Assembly (NCBI GenBank): GCA_964621165.1
Contig: CAZULC010000021.1
Span: 1 to 26,623 of the forward strand
DNA: 26,623 nt
Direction of reading: 5' to 3'
Source: UMGS1696 sp964621165
GTDB lineage: Bacteria > Bacillota > Clostridia > Oscillospirales > CAG-272
In this document: one piece after another, positions 7,601 through 17,146 of the stretch
Layout: each line of letters begins with the position of its first letter
Position numbering within the stretch: position 1 is the first letter of the stretch
Made by a program: the position numbers and the translations under genes
The notes under the pieces: generated by a model
What the model was told of the DNA's origin: nothing
Databases searched by the model: none
Seen by the model: only the letters and a program-made list of their open reading frames with translations

Positions 7601-9881
7601 ATGAATAATAATACAACCATAATGAGACAGAATATGAACTTCAATAAGTCTAGACAAATCGTTCCTTTTAATACCGACTGGATGTTTTGCCGGGAAGAGA
7701 ACATAAAATCTGACCCAAGACTGCCGGACTGCGACGAAAGCGATTTTGAGCCGGTATCACTTCCTCACGCGAACACCATTCTCACGAAGCACAAAGGACC
7801 GGACTTTCAGGTTCATATCGAGTCCTACCGCTTCGTTTCATTCTACCGCAAACACTTACAAAGACCGGCAGCATAGAAGAACGGACGTGTGTTCATTAAA
7901 ATTGAAGGTGTGGCTACAGTAGCCGAGGTATACATAAACGGGAACATTGTCGGATGCCACAAAGGCGTTTACACTTCTTTTACATTTGACATAACCGACA
8001 GTCTGACTGTTGGCAACAATGTAATCTCCGTCAGAGTGGATTCAACCAGACGGCCCGACATCCCGCCTGAGGGTCACGAGGTGGACTACTGTCTTTTCGG
8101 CGGAATCGTCCGCGGAGTTTCCCTCATTACAACCGGCGCGGCATATGTGGAAAACGCATACTTCACCACACCCGGACTTGAAGAAAGCCTCGGCACATCC
8201 GCCCGTCTGCGCTCAGAAACTACAATTGTCAACACTGCTGAAAAACCGATTGAAATAATCGTGGAAACCGTATTGATCAGCGAGGATAACGAAATCGTCG
8301 CAGTCTCGGACTCCACGGAAGAGATAGAAGCCGGACGCGGCTTTATCTTTGCACAGGAAACGGATGAAATCAAAAACCCGCTTTTATGGGATACCGACAA
8401 TCCCCATCTCTATACCGTTATCACGAGAGTACTGTCCGAAGGCGAGCTGATCGATGAAACCCGGGAAAGAATCGGCTTCCGCTGGTTTTAAATTCAAGGA
8501 CGGCAAAGATGACGGTGACGCTTCCTTCACCCTCAACGGAAGAAAACTCAAGCTGATTGGAGTGAACCGCCATGAGCATTGGGTATATATGGGCCGTGCG
8601 GTTCCCGACCGACACCAGAAACGCGACGCCGACACCTCATCAAGGACACAGGATTCAGCGCCGTACGCTGCTCCCACTACCCCCAGAACTCCGTCTTCCT
8701 TGACCGCTGCGACGAGCTGGGACTCATAGTTTTCGAGGAAGCCCCGGGATGGCAGCACATAGGCGATAATAATTAGAAGGAAATCTACAAAACCAACATC
8801 CGCGAGATGATTCTCCGTGACCGAAACCACCCGTCAATCGTCACATGGGGAGTTCGGGTAAACGAATCAAATGATGACGACGAACTGTATACCGTCACAA
8901 ACGAACTCGCTCACTTACTTGACAGCCGTCCAACCCACTGAACCCGCCGGGAGGACACCTACGACTCCACCCACTTTCTCGACTTCGAAGGAATCTTCAC
9001 CACTCACTACAAATATCCCAACAAGCCCCGCTTCACTCCTTTTGTCATAACCGAACACTCATGGGAATGCTGGTTCAACGGATGCGGCTGTCCATGGGCT
9101 GACGACAACGGCGCATTGGAATTCACTTATTCATTTGCAAATGTAGTCAACTACTACTTCGGCAATCCTCTCTGTGCCGGAGGCTTTGCGTGGTGTATGT
9201 TCGACTATAACAACGAGGTGAACTATACTTACACAGACAACGTTTTCTACAGCGGAGTCTACGATATTTCCCGGAACGAAAAAATGCCCGCCCACTTCTA
9301 TAAATCCCAGAAGAACCCGAAGAGGGGCGCGAGCGTGTATATTGCCAACTACATGACTTTTTACTCACCTAAAGACGTCACATGATGAGCAACTGCGACG
9401 AGGTTGAACTGTTTGTAAACGGAAGATCAGCCGGCAGACTTGCGCCAAACTCTCTCATGAATCTGCCGCATCCCATGACTGTGTTTGAAAACGCACTCGA
9501 ATTAGGCGAAATGACGGTGGTAGGCTATATCAATGGTGAAAAAGCGGCAGAACACACCGTCCGCACACCCGGAAAGCGGTAAAGCTCACCCTGATACCGG
9601 AAGACAGCACCATCACCGCCAACGGAGTTGATTTTACAAATATCAACATCATAGCCGAGAATAAAAACGGCACAAGAGTCCGTGACTGCGGAGACGTGAT
9701 AAACATCAAATGTACCGGAGAGGGAATCTTCATCGGTGAGAATCCCTTCACTCTCGAGGCAGGACAAGGTGTGTTTTACATCAAGTCCGCCGTAGGGAAG
9801 ACCGGCAAAGTCCATTGCACAGCGTCATCGTAAAATGAAAACCAAATCCGCGGCGAATGTGAAATTGAAATCGTCAAATAA
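7601..9881 (+). pseudogene. GH2 beta-galactosidase-like gene, degraded
   Basis: The conceptual product is a glycoside hydrolase family 2 enzyme of about 750 residues. It has a sugar-binding jelly-roll (FIKIEGVATVAEVYINGN, FGGIVRGVSLI), an immunoglobulin-like domain, a TIM barrel (KLIGVNRHEHW, AVRCSHYPQNS, acid/base Glu in VNES, putative nucleophile Glu in VITEHSWE) and C-terminal beta domains. Lesions: TAG 7874-7876; an inserted T in the TTTT at about 8488-8491; an indel near 8632-8637; TAG 8774-8776; TGA 8939-8941; a 1-nt deletion near 9379; a 1-nt deletion near 9576; TAA 9831-9833. The frame resumes after the last stop and ends at 9879-9881. The start could also be 7622 or 7634. It heads an operon with a GH10 xylanase, so a role in plant polysaccharide use is likely. 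The substrate is uncertain. Confidence 0.88.
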
Positions 9882-9922
9882 GCAAAACAACATAAAATCA
9901 ACAACAGAAATGGAAAAACATC

Positions 9923-10954
9923 ATGAAAACACTGAAAGAAGCATATAAAAATTACTTCAAGGTCGGCTCAGCAGTCTCTGTGTTCTGGCTTGACGAAGCG
10001 GCTGAGACCGTGAAGACTAACTTCGACACCGTGACCGCCGAAAACGAAATGAAGTACAACGGACTCCACAGCCTGAGTTATGCCTGCGAGAACGGCAAGC
10101 TCACCCCCGAAACCAAACGGATGCTGACTCACCCGGCAGAATACACCACTCCCGATGGCGCCGATAAAATATATAACTTTGCTTGTTCAGCGGGAATCGG
10201 CGTGAGAGGACACACCCTTGCATGGCATTCGTCCTATCCCTTCGGATACTTCGAGAAGCTGACTCCTGACGAACTTTACTCCACCCTTGACGAACATTTT
10301 CGCTGTGTCTCCGAGCGCTACCCCGACTGCTTCTGCTGGGACGTAGTAAACGAAGCCGTGGACAACAAGCACGGACTGTTCCTCCGGGATACCGTTTATA
10401 AAGAAAGATTCGGGGAAGACTACCTTGTGAAAATCTACTCTCTCGCGCGGAAGCACTTCCCGAAGGCTGAGCTGATCTGCAACGATTACAACGAGTTTGT
10501 GCCGGAAAAGCGTGAAAAAATAGTCCGCCTTGTGAAAATCCTGAAGGATGCCGGAGTTGTTGACGGAATCGGCTGTCAGGCTCACATCGGACTGCACACC
10601 CTGGATGGTGACGGACTTGACAACATGAGACGAACCTACGAGGAATATTCTAGTCTCGGGCTGAAAATCCACGTGACGGAAATGGACGTGAACACCATCG
10701 AGAGCGATGGTCCCACATCCCTCGATAAGCCGAAGGAGGAAATCACCCGCCAAGCCGCCGAGGTGTACGAAAAAATGTTCGCCATCTTCCGCGAATACAG
10801 GGAAGTCATCGAGAGCGTGACCTTCTGGGGCGTGAGCGACAAATATTCGTGGCTGAATTCCTTCAGAAACCAAAACCACCTTCCGGTCTACCCGCTGCTG
10901 TTTGATGAAAATTTCAAGCCCAATGAAGCATACGAGAGAATCGTAGAATTCTGA
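9923..10954 (+). CDS. GH10 endo-1,4-beta-xylanase, no signal peptide
   Basis: GH10 enzymes hydrolyse the beta-1,4-xylose backbone of xylan or xylo-oligosaccharides with retention. The 343 residues form a single GH10 barrel with the standard signatures: TAENEMK (about residue 38), GVRGHTLAWHS (93-103), WDVVNEAVDN with acid/base Glu144, ICNDYNEF, GIGCQAHIGL, IHVTEMDV with nucleophile Glu253, and VTFWGVSDKYSWL. There is no signal peptide or binding module, so it is probably cytosolic and acts on imported xylo-oligosaccharides. The ribosome site is weak (GGAAA). It starts 41 bp after the GH2 pseudogene and is intact, with both catalytic residues present; expression depends on read-through of the pseudogene or on a promoter I cannot see. 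Confidence 0.95.
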   Translation: MKTLKEAYKNYFKVGSAVSVFWLDEAAETVKTNFDTVTAENEMKYNGLHSLSYACENGKLTPETKRMLTHPAEYTTPDGADKIYNFACSAGIGVRGHTLAWHSSYPFGYFEKLTPDELYSTLDEHFRCVSERYPDCFCWDVVNEAVDNKHGLFLRDTVYKERFGEDYLVKIYSLARKHFPKAELICNDYNEFVPEKREKIVRLVKILKDAGVVDGIGCQAHIGLHTLDGDGLDNMRRTYEEYSSLGLKIHVTEMDVNTIESDGPTSLDKPKEEITRQAAEVYEKMFAIFREYREVIESVTFWGVSDKYSWLNSFRNQNHLPVYPLLFDENFKPNEAYERIVEF

Positions 10955-10971
10955 TAAACAAAGGAGAGCTT

Positions 10972-11946
10972 ATGTGTACCTGCATAACTTATAAATCCAA
11001 CGACGCCTACTTTGGACGTAACCTCGACCTCGAGTCCCGATTCGGCGAAAAAGCTGTCATCACCCCGCGAAACTACCTCTTCCGCCTGAAAAACGAGGAG
11101 GAACTGCGTATAAAATACGGGATGGTGGGAATGGCGTCCGTTGCAGGAGATTATCCCCTCTATGCCGAAGCCGCGAATGAAGCTGGACTGTCCCTCGCAG
11201 GATTGTATTTTCCCGGGAATGCCCGCTGTTTTCCGCCTGAACCTGACAAACTGAACCTCGCACAGTTTGAGCTGATTCCATATTTTCTAGGAAAATATTC
11301 AAAAATAAAAGAGCTGCGCCGTGATTTGGAACAGCTCAATATTATAAACACACCGTTTGCCGACGGATTTCCCACTACCGATATGCACTGGATGATGAGC
11401 GACGGGGAAGAATGCGTGGTTCTCGAACAGACCGCTGACGGACTTCACGTCTACGATAACCCAGTGGGAGTGCTTACCAACAACCCGCCTTTTCCATACC
11501 ATCTGATGAACCTGAGAAATTACCGCTCACTCTCGCCGTCAGTACGGGAAAGCACATTTTCCGACAAACTTCCTCTGGAATCTTATGGCAACGGAATGGG
11601 AGCTATAGGTCTGCCGGGCGACTGCTCTCCCATGTCAAGATTTGTCCGCACCGCTTATCTCAAGTTCAATTCACCTGAATATGTCAGCGAAGAGGAATCT
11701 GTGACCCAGTTTTTCCACATCCTCGACGGGGCAGCAATGGTTGAAGGCTCGGTTGTGACTGACAGCGGGAAGCCGGACAAAACCAACTATTCCTGCTGCA
11801 TTAACACCACCCACGGGATTTTCTACTATAAAACCTACTCAAACAACCGCATTACAGCCGTAAAAATGACCGAAGAAAACAAGACTTCACAAACTCTGAC
11901 AATATTTGATCTTCTTGAAGAACAGGACATTAATTACCTGAACTGA
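10972..11946 (+). CDS. Choloylglycine hydrolase / linear amide hydrolase (C59 family)
   Basis: This 324-residue N-terminal-nucleophile hydrolase cleaves linear amide bonds; family members include conjugated bile salt hydrolases and penicillin V acylases. After removal of Met1 the catalytic Cys2 becomes the N-terminus (MCTCITY). Other active-site residues can be aligned with bile salt hydrolases: Arg16 and Asp19 in FGRNLDLE, Asn69 in ANEAGL, Asn170-Asn171 in TNNPPF and Arg223 in PMSRFVR. The sequence does not decide between bile salts and other amides as substrate. No signal peptide is seen, so it is cytosolic. AAAGGAG precedes the ATG, and the gene begins 17 bp after the xylanase stop codon, so the two are co-transcribed although no functional link is obvious. 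Confidence 0.9.
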   Translation: MCTCITYKSNDAYFGRNLDLESRFGEKAVITPRNYLFRLKNEEELRIKYGMVGMASVAGDYPLYAEAANEAGLSLAGLYFPGNARCFPPEPDKLNLAQFELIPYFLGKYSKIKELRRDLEQLNIINTPFADGFPTTDMHWMMSDGEECVVLEQTADGLHVYDNPVGVLTNNPPFPYHLMNLRNYRSLSPSVRESTFSDKLPLESYGNGMGAIGLPGDCSPMSRFVRTAYLKFNSPEYVSEEESVTQFFHILDGAAMVEGSVVTDSGKPDKTNYSCCINTTHGIFYYKTYSNNRITAVKMTEENKTSQTLTIFDLLEEQDINYLN

Positions 11947-11960
11947 CCCGCGTCGGAGTT

Positions 11961-12479
11961 TTATTCAACCAGGATCCTGCCGCCGAAAACCGCTTTTTCC
12001 AGCCGGAGAAGATACATTTTCTTGTCAATCCCTCCGGTATACCCGGTCAGGCTTCCGTCGAATCCGACAATTCTGTGACAGGGAATTATAACTGATATGG
12101 GATTCCGTCCGACCGCGCCGCCTACAGCCTGAGGAGCCATGTTTACGACTCCTTTCTTTTGGCAGTACATTGCGGCGATATTCCGATAAGTTGTAGTCTG
12201 ACCGTATGGAACCAGCCGGAGCAGCTCCCATATTTCCTTCTGAAATTCAGTTCCCCTCAGCTTTATCGGAGGTGTGAAGTCCGGCTTTTCTCCGCTAAAG
12301 TAAATATCGAGCCAACGGGCGGTCTGCCGGAAAACCTCGCACTCACCCTCGGGAGACAGATTTCCGATGTAGTCTGGGTAGTACTTCTGTTTTTCAAACC
12401 AAAGCCCGACTAAATTGTATCCGTCCGTTGATATTATCATTTTTCCAACAGGCGAAGAATATGATGTAAACTGATTCAT
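11961..12479 (-). CDS. ogt: Methylated-DNA--protein-cysteine methyltransferase
   Basis: The protein repairs O6-alkylguanine by transferring the alkyl group irreversibly to its own cysteine. The 172 residues have the short N-terminal domain and the C-terminal DNA-binding and active-site domain of the Ogt/MGMT family. The recognition helix region reads VPYGQTTTYRNIA and the active site is IIPCHRIVG, with Cys134. It is convergent with the C59 gene (14 bp between the ends) and lies 70 bp downstream of gltB on the same strand, with its own promoter. Confidence 0.94.
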   Translation of the reverse strand: MNQFTSYSSPVGKMIISTDGYNLVGLWFEKQKYYPDYIGNLSPEGECEVFRQTARWLDIYFSGEKPDFTPPIKLRGTEFQKEIWELLRLVPYGQTTTYRNIAAMYCQKKGVVNMAPQAVGGAVGRNPISVIIPCHRIVGFDGSLTGYTGGIDKKMYLLRLEKAVFGGRILVE

Positions 12480-12524
12480 AACCGCTCGTTCCCCAGCGTC
12501 ATTAGCTCCTGCATATTTTAACTT

Positions 12525-12553
12525 ATATTACCATAAACAAAGCTGAAAGTCAA
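12525..12553 (-). promoter_or_regulatory. Promoter of ogt, overlapping the gltB stop codon
   Basis: On the minus strand TTGACT (12548-12553) and TAATAT (12525-12530) are spaced by 17 bp. The -35 box includes the gltB stop codon (12550-12552), so ogt has its own promoter inside the gltB transcript. No terminator is visible between the genes. Confidence 0.6.
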
Positions 12554-15500
12554 GCCTTTTGCAGATTGTAAAACGCCTGAAGTTCAGCCTCGCTCGGTTC
12601 AAGTCCGCTCTTTTCCAGCCTGTCAATCTCCACAACCATTTTGAGGTAATCCTTAGGCACAATCTTCTTGAACTTCGGCAGATACGATTCAAAGCTGTCG
12701 AGAATTTCCCGACCAACAGCCGAGCCTACCGCAGAGACATGCTTTTCAATCAGTTTTTTCAGCAAATCCGCGTCAGACCCATCGGTCACTTCACTCATGA
12801 CAACCATTTCTTTGTTCAGCTTAAGGTACAAATCATGGTTCTCGTCGAGGACATACACAACTCCGCCGCTCATTCCTGCCGCGAAATTACGTCCGGTTTT
12901 GCCGAGAATCACCGCAACGCCTCCGGTCATGTACTCGCATCCGTGATCCCCGCAGCCTTCAACAACGGCAACCGCACCTGAGTTTCTCACACAGAATCTC
13001 TCGCCGGCAGCACCGCATATGAACGCGAAACCGGAAGTCGCGCCGTAGAGAGCTACGTTTCCGATTATGATGTTGTCCCGGGTTGTGATTTTCGAGCCTG
13101 AGTGAGGTTTAATCGTCAGCTTGCCGCCGGACAGACCCTTGCCGAATCCGTCGTTGGAGTCCCCAACCAGAGCCATCGTCAGCCCATGAGGAATGAACGC
13201 GCCGAAAGACTGACCTCCGCTCCCCTCGCAGTGAACAGTATAAAAGTCGTCGGGCAGAATTTCACCTGCGAAAGCTTTTGTGACAGCCGACCCAAGAGCA
13301 ACCCCCGCGGCTCTGTCTGTGTTCGACACTGACACACTGAACTTGTGTGGTTCTTTTTTGTCAAAATACGGCTGGAACTCGGGGATCAGCACCTTTTCGT
13401 CAAGAGTATCCCCCAGCTTGAAGTCGTACTTCATTGTGCTGTCATAATGTACGGGCAGGGGAGTGCCAATTAGTCCTGACAAATCCACCCGGCTGACCCT
13501 TGACGACGAGGATTCCGCGGTTTTGATGAACTCAGTATGTCCGACAAGATCATCTACTCGACGGACGCCAAGCTTCGCCATAATTTCCCGCAGTTCTTCC
13601 GCCACAAACATCATGAAGTTTATCACATATTCCGGCTTACCGCTGAACTTTGCCCGAAGAGCGGGATTCTGTGTGGCTATTCCGACGGGACAAGTGTCGA
13701 GATTGCAGGCTCTGTCCATGATACATCCCATGCATATCAACGGAGCCGTTGAGAACCCGAATTCCTCAGCTCCAAGGACACAGGCCACAGCCACATCCCG
13801 ACCGGTCATAAGCTTTCCGTCAGCTTCAAGTCTGACCCGGGAGCGGAGTCCGTTTTTCACAAGGGTCTGGTGAGCTTCCGCGAGTCCCAGCTCAAAGGGA
13901 AGTCCCGCGTTGTAGATTGAGCTTATAGGAGCCGCGCCCGTTCCCCCGTCGTATCCGGATATGAGAATAACTCCCGCACCGGCTTTGGCCGCACCTGCCG
14001 CAATAGTGCCGACTCCCGCCTCGGACACAAGCTTTATCGAAATCTCAGCGTCTCCTCCGACGTTTTTGAGGTCGTATATTAGCTGTGACAAATCCTCGAT
14101 TGAGTAAATATCGTGGTGCGGAGGCGGGGAAATCAGCGATACTCCGGGAGTGGAATAACGTGTTTTCGCAATCCACGGGTACACCTTTTTTCCCGGAAGA
14201 TGACCGCCCTCCCCCGGCTTCGCACCCTGCGCAATCTTAATCTGAATTTCACGTGCATTGCACAAATACTCGCTGGTTACGCCGAATCTGCCGGAAGCCA
14301 CCTGCTTTATAGCGCTGTTTTCTTCCGTCTTAAATCTCGCCGGATCCTCGCCGCCTTCCCCGCAGTTTGACTTGCCGCCAAGTGAATTCATAGCCGCCGC
14401 GAGACATTTGTGAGCCTCCTCGGAAATCGAACCATAGGACATAGCTCCGGTTTTGAACCGCTTAACAATCTCACTGACCGGCTCCACTTCGTCTATCGGA
14501 ATACCGCCGCCCGAAGGATAATCAAACTCCATCAGCTCACGGAGAGTACATGGCGTTTTTTTGTTTTCCGCAAGGGAAGCGTACTCCCTGTACTTTCCGT
14601 AATCCCCCGACCGCGCCGCTTCACGAAGAGCCATGATGGTTTTGCGGTCGTACATCTTTTCGTCATTATTGTTTCCGCTTCTGGTCAGCTTCAGTTTTCG
14701 CGCACCGGCACTGTCGAGAGTGCAGTCTTCATCTTCCGCCGTAATCATAGCCTGTGTATGCCGCCACAGCACGTCCTCACCCATTTCCTCGAGACCGATT
14801 CCGCCGATGGGACTTACCGTGTTTGTGAAGTATTCGTCCACCACATCCTTGTCGATTCCCACGGCTTCAAAAATCTGTGCCGACTGGTACGATTGCAGGG
14901 TTGAAATCCCCATCTTCGCCGAAGTTTTCACGATTCCGTTGAGTATCGCCTTGTTGTAGTCGTCGATTGCCGTGTGGTAGTCCTTGTCAAGCCGTCCGCT
15001 GTCGATAAGGGATGAAATACATTCCTGCGCCAGATATGGATTGATGGCCCGCGCGCCGTAACCTAAGAGAGCCGCGAAATGATGAACTTCCCGGGGTTCA
15101 CCACTTTCCAGAATTATGGACACCGCAGTGCGCTTGTGAGTGCGAATCAGGTGCTGTTCCATTGCGGACACCGCCAAAAGCGACGGAATAGCCGCGTGAC
15201 TTTCGTCGATTCCACGGTCAGAAAGAATGATGATGTTAACGCCCTCAGCTGCCGCATTGTCGCATTCACTGAACAGCCTGTCGAGTGATTTCTTCAATGT
15301 AGAATGAATGTCATACAGCAGGGAAACAGTCGCCACCTTGAATCCCGGCCTGTTCATGCTTTTGATTTTCATAAGGTCAACCGAGGTCAGAATGGGATTT
15401 TTGATTTGCAGAACATTGCAGTTTTCTGCCTTTTCCTCAAGTAGATTCCCGTCCGAGCCGAGATACAGCGTGGTATCCGTGACGATTTTCTCCCGTATGC

Positions 15501-17055
15501 TGTCGATAGGCGGATTTGTTACCTGTGCGAACAGCTGCTTGAAATAATCGAACAAAAGCGGGTGTTTTCCCGAAAGTACCGCCAAGGGAACATCACAGCC
15601 CATGGATGAGGTAGGCTCGATTCCGTTTTTCGCCATTGCCATAATAACATCATTCACGTCCTCGTAGGTGTAGCCGAAGAAACGGTACAGCCGGTCCCGC
15701 TCTGCTGTGGAGTGAAGCGGAATCTTTTTGTTCGGTATTGGCAGGGACGACAGTGGAACAAGATTTGAGTCAAGCCATTCTCCAAAGGGCTGACGTGAAG
15801 CGTAATACTCCTTGCACTCCTCGTCGGATATGACAGCTTTCCTCTTCATGTCCACAAGCAGCATCTTTCCCGGACTCAAACGCGACTTTTGTAAAATGTT
15901 CTCCTCGGGAATGTCCAAAGCCCCCGTTTCAGATGAGAGAATCAGCCGCCTGTCCTTCGTCAAACAGTACCGCGCAGGCCTCAGCCCGTTTCTGTCAAGC
16001 ACAGCCCCCATGACCTCGCCGTCGGAGAAAAGGATCGCCGCAGGACCATCCCAGCTTTCCATCATCGTTGCGTAATACCGATATAAATCCCGTCGGCTTC
16101 TCGTCATGTTCACATCGTTGTTGTACGGTTCCGGAATCAGAATCATCACAGCCAAAGGAAGCGGGACTCCGCTCATAACAAGGAATTCGAGAGTGTTGTC
16201 AAGCATAGCCGAGTCCGACCCAGCGCCGTTTATCACAGGAAGAACCTTTGCCATCTCGTCCCCCATAACAGGAGAGCGCATTGTTTCCTCCCGGGCAAGC
16301 ATACGGTCAGCGTTTCCGCGGATTGTGTTGATTTCGCCGTTGTGCAGTATCATGCGGTTCGGATGTGCTCTTTCCCAGCTCGGCATAGTGTTGGTTGAAA
16401 ACCGGGAGTGAACCATTGCCACCGCACTTTCGTAAGCATCACTCTGTAAATCGAGATAGAACCGCCTCAGCTGACTGACGAGAAACATTCCCTTGTAGAC
16501 AATCGTCCTCGACGACAGGGAACAGATATAAGTACCGCTGCATATCTTTTCAAACAGCCGCCGAACCACATACAGTTTCCGCTCAAATGGAAGTCCCCGC
16601 TCGATTACCGCAGGCCGTCCAACAAAACACTGCCTGATGCACGGCATGGAGTCCGCCGCCTTTTTCCCGAGAATGGAGCTGTCCGACGGAACATCCCTCC
16701 ATAAAAGAAGCGGAACACCTTCATCTTTACAAACGTCCTCAAACTTTGCCATCTCATCCCGCGCGAGAGCTTCATCCTGTGGCAGAAAGAACATTCCCAC
16801 GCCGTAGTCAAATCTGCACGGCAGAGAGTCAATCACACTACTAAAATATCCGTGCGGTATTTGGGTGAGTATGCCTACGCCGTCGCCGGTCTCATCGGTT
16901 GAGTCCTTGCCTGCACGGTGGTCAAGCCGTTCCACGATTTCAAGGGCATCGCTGATTATCGAGTGGGATGCAATACCGTCAATGCTGACAACAGCACCGA
17001 TTCCGCAGGCGTCATGTTCAAATGACTGATTGTAAAGAGTATGTTCCGTTTCCAT
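12550..17055 (-). CDS. gltB: Glutamate synthase, large (alpha) subunit
   Basis: GltB hydrolyses glutamine and passes ammonia to 2-oxoglutarate, giving glutamate; together with glutamine synthetase it forms the GS-GOGAT route of ammonium assimilation. The 1501 residues match the full family length. A 16-residue propeptide precedes the catalytic Cys17 (ACGIGAV) of the class II amidotransferase domain. A central domain and the FMN-binding synthase domain follow (GEGGEDPARF, KPGEGGHLPGKK, GYDGGTGAAP). The 3Fe-4S cysteines lie in CMGCIMDRACNLDTCPVGIATQ-like sequence, and the C-terminal Gly-rich beta-helix domain carries GGQSFGAF and GLSGGKL. AGGAG precedes the ATG. It lies 80 bp after glnN on the same strand, so the two form one transcription unit. 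The small, electron-input subunit (gltD) is not next to it and must be elsewhere if present. Confidence 0.97.
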   Translation of the reverse strand: METEHTLYNQSFEHDACGIGAVVSIDGIASHSIISDALEIVERLDHRAGKDSTDETGDGVGILTQIPHGYFSSVIDSLPCRFDYGVGMFFLPQDEALARDEMAKFEDVCKDEGVPLLLWRDVPSDSSILGKKAADSMPCIRQCFVGRPAVIERGLPFERKLYVVRRLFEKICSGTYICSLSSRTIVYKGMFLVSQLRRFYLDLQSDAYESAVAMVHSRFSTNTMPSWERAHPNRMILHNGEINTIRGNADRMLAREETMRSPVMGDEMAKVLPVINGAGSDSAMLDNTLEFLVMSGVPLPLAVMILIPEPYNNDVNMTRSRRDLYRYYATMMESWDGPAAILFSDGEVMGAVLDRNGLRPARYCLTKDRRLILSSETGALDIPEENILQKSRLSPGKMLLVDMKRKAVISDEECKEYYASRQPFGEWLDSNLVPLSSLPIPNKKIPLHSTAERDRLYRFFGYTYEDVNDVIMAMAKNGIEPTSSMGCDVPLAVLSGKHPLLFDYFKQLFAQVTNPPIDSIREKIVTDTTLYLGSDGNLLEEKAENCNVLQIKNPILTSVDLMKIKSMNRPGFKVATVSLLYDIHSTLKKSLDRLFSECDNAAAEGVNIIILSDRGIDESHAAIPSLLAVSAMEQHLIRTHKRTAVSIILESGEPREVHHFAALLGYGARAINPYLAQECISSLIDSGRLDKDYHTAIDDYNKAILNGIVKTSAKMGISTLQSYQSAQIFEAVGIDKDVVDEYFTNTVSPIGGIGLEEMGEDVLWRHTQAMITAEDEDCTLDSAGARKLKLTRSGNNNDEKMYDRKTIMALREAARSGDYGKYREYASLAENKKTPCTLRELMEFDYPSGGGIPIDEVEPVSEIVKRFKTGAMSYGSISEEAHKCLAAAMNSLGGKSNCGEGGEDPARFKTEENSAIKQVASGRFGVTSEYLCNAREIQIKIAQGAKPGEGGHLPGKKVYPWIAKTRYSTPGVSLISPPPHHDIYSIEDLSQLIYDLKNVGGDAEISIKLVSEAGVGTIAAGAAKAGAGVILISGYDGGTGAAPISSIYNAGLPFELGLAEAHQTLVKNGLRSRVRLEADGKLMTGRDVAVACVLGAEEFGFSTAPLICMGCIMDRACNLDTCPVGIATQNPALRAKFSGKPEYVINFMMFVAEELREIMAKLGVRRVDDLVGHTEFIKTAESSSSRVSRVDLSGLIGTPLPVHYDSTMKYDFKLGDTLDEKVLIPEFQPYFDKKEPHKFSVSVSNTDRAAGVALGSAVTKAFAGEILPDDFYTVHCEGSGGQSFGAFIPHGLTMALVGDSNDGFGKGLSGGKLTIKPHSGSKITTRDNIIIGNVALYGATSGFAFICGAAGERFCVRNSGAVAVVEGCGDHGCEYMTGGVAVILGKTGRNFAAGMSGGVVYVLDENHDLYLKLNKEMVVMSEVTDGSDADLLKKLIEKHVSAVGSAVGREILDSFESYLPKFKKIVPKDYLKMVVEIDRLEKSGLEPSEAELQAFYNLQKA

Positions 17056-17076
17056 TTATAATTCTCCTGTGTAGTT

Positions 17077-17146
17077 GCGTGAGATGGGTTTACAATAAAT
17101 CAAACCTTACTGTTGTCTCGCGCGTGTCTTTCATTTTATCTCACGC
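17077..17146 (-). promoter_or_regulatory. Intercistronic inverted repeat between glnN and gltB
   Basis: Nine bases spanning the glnN stop codon (17138-17146, GCGTGAGAT on the minus strand) are perfectly complementary to ATCTCACGC at 17077-17085, just before the gltB ribosome site. The 52-nt loop can form GGTTT/AAACC or, exclusively, ACAGTAA/TTATTGT. There is no T run, so this is not a plain terminator. It may govern RNA processing or gltB translation. Confidence 0.4.

Noticed and set aside
8384..8830. 148-codon frame on the minus strand
   Set aside because: Antisense to the GH2 pseudogene; no support as a gene.
4776..9881. Stop-codon reassignment or programmed read-through to rescue the kinase and GH2 genes
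   Set aside because: TAA, TAG and TGA all occur in frame, frameshifts are present as well, and the intact genes around use normal stops. Decay is simpler.
7601..9881. Sequencing error as the source of the GH2 lesions
   Set aside because: Some frameshifts lie in short homopolymers, but the nonsense codons do not, and long neighbours such as gltB (1501 codons) are error-free. Not fully excluded without reads.
10187..10879. 230-codon frame on the minus strand
   Set aside because: Shadow of the GH10 gene, whose own frame shows all catalytic motifs.
17086..17120. AAGGTT as a third ANTAR hexaloop between glnN and gltB
   Set aside because: The flanking bases do not pair (T opposite T, G opposite G), so no stem closes the loop.
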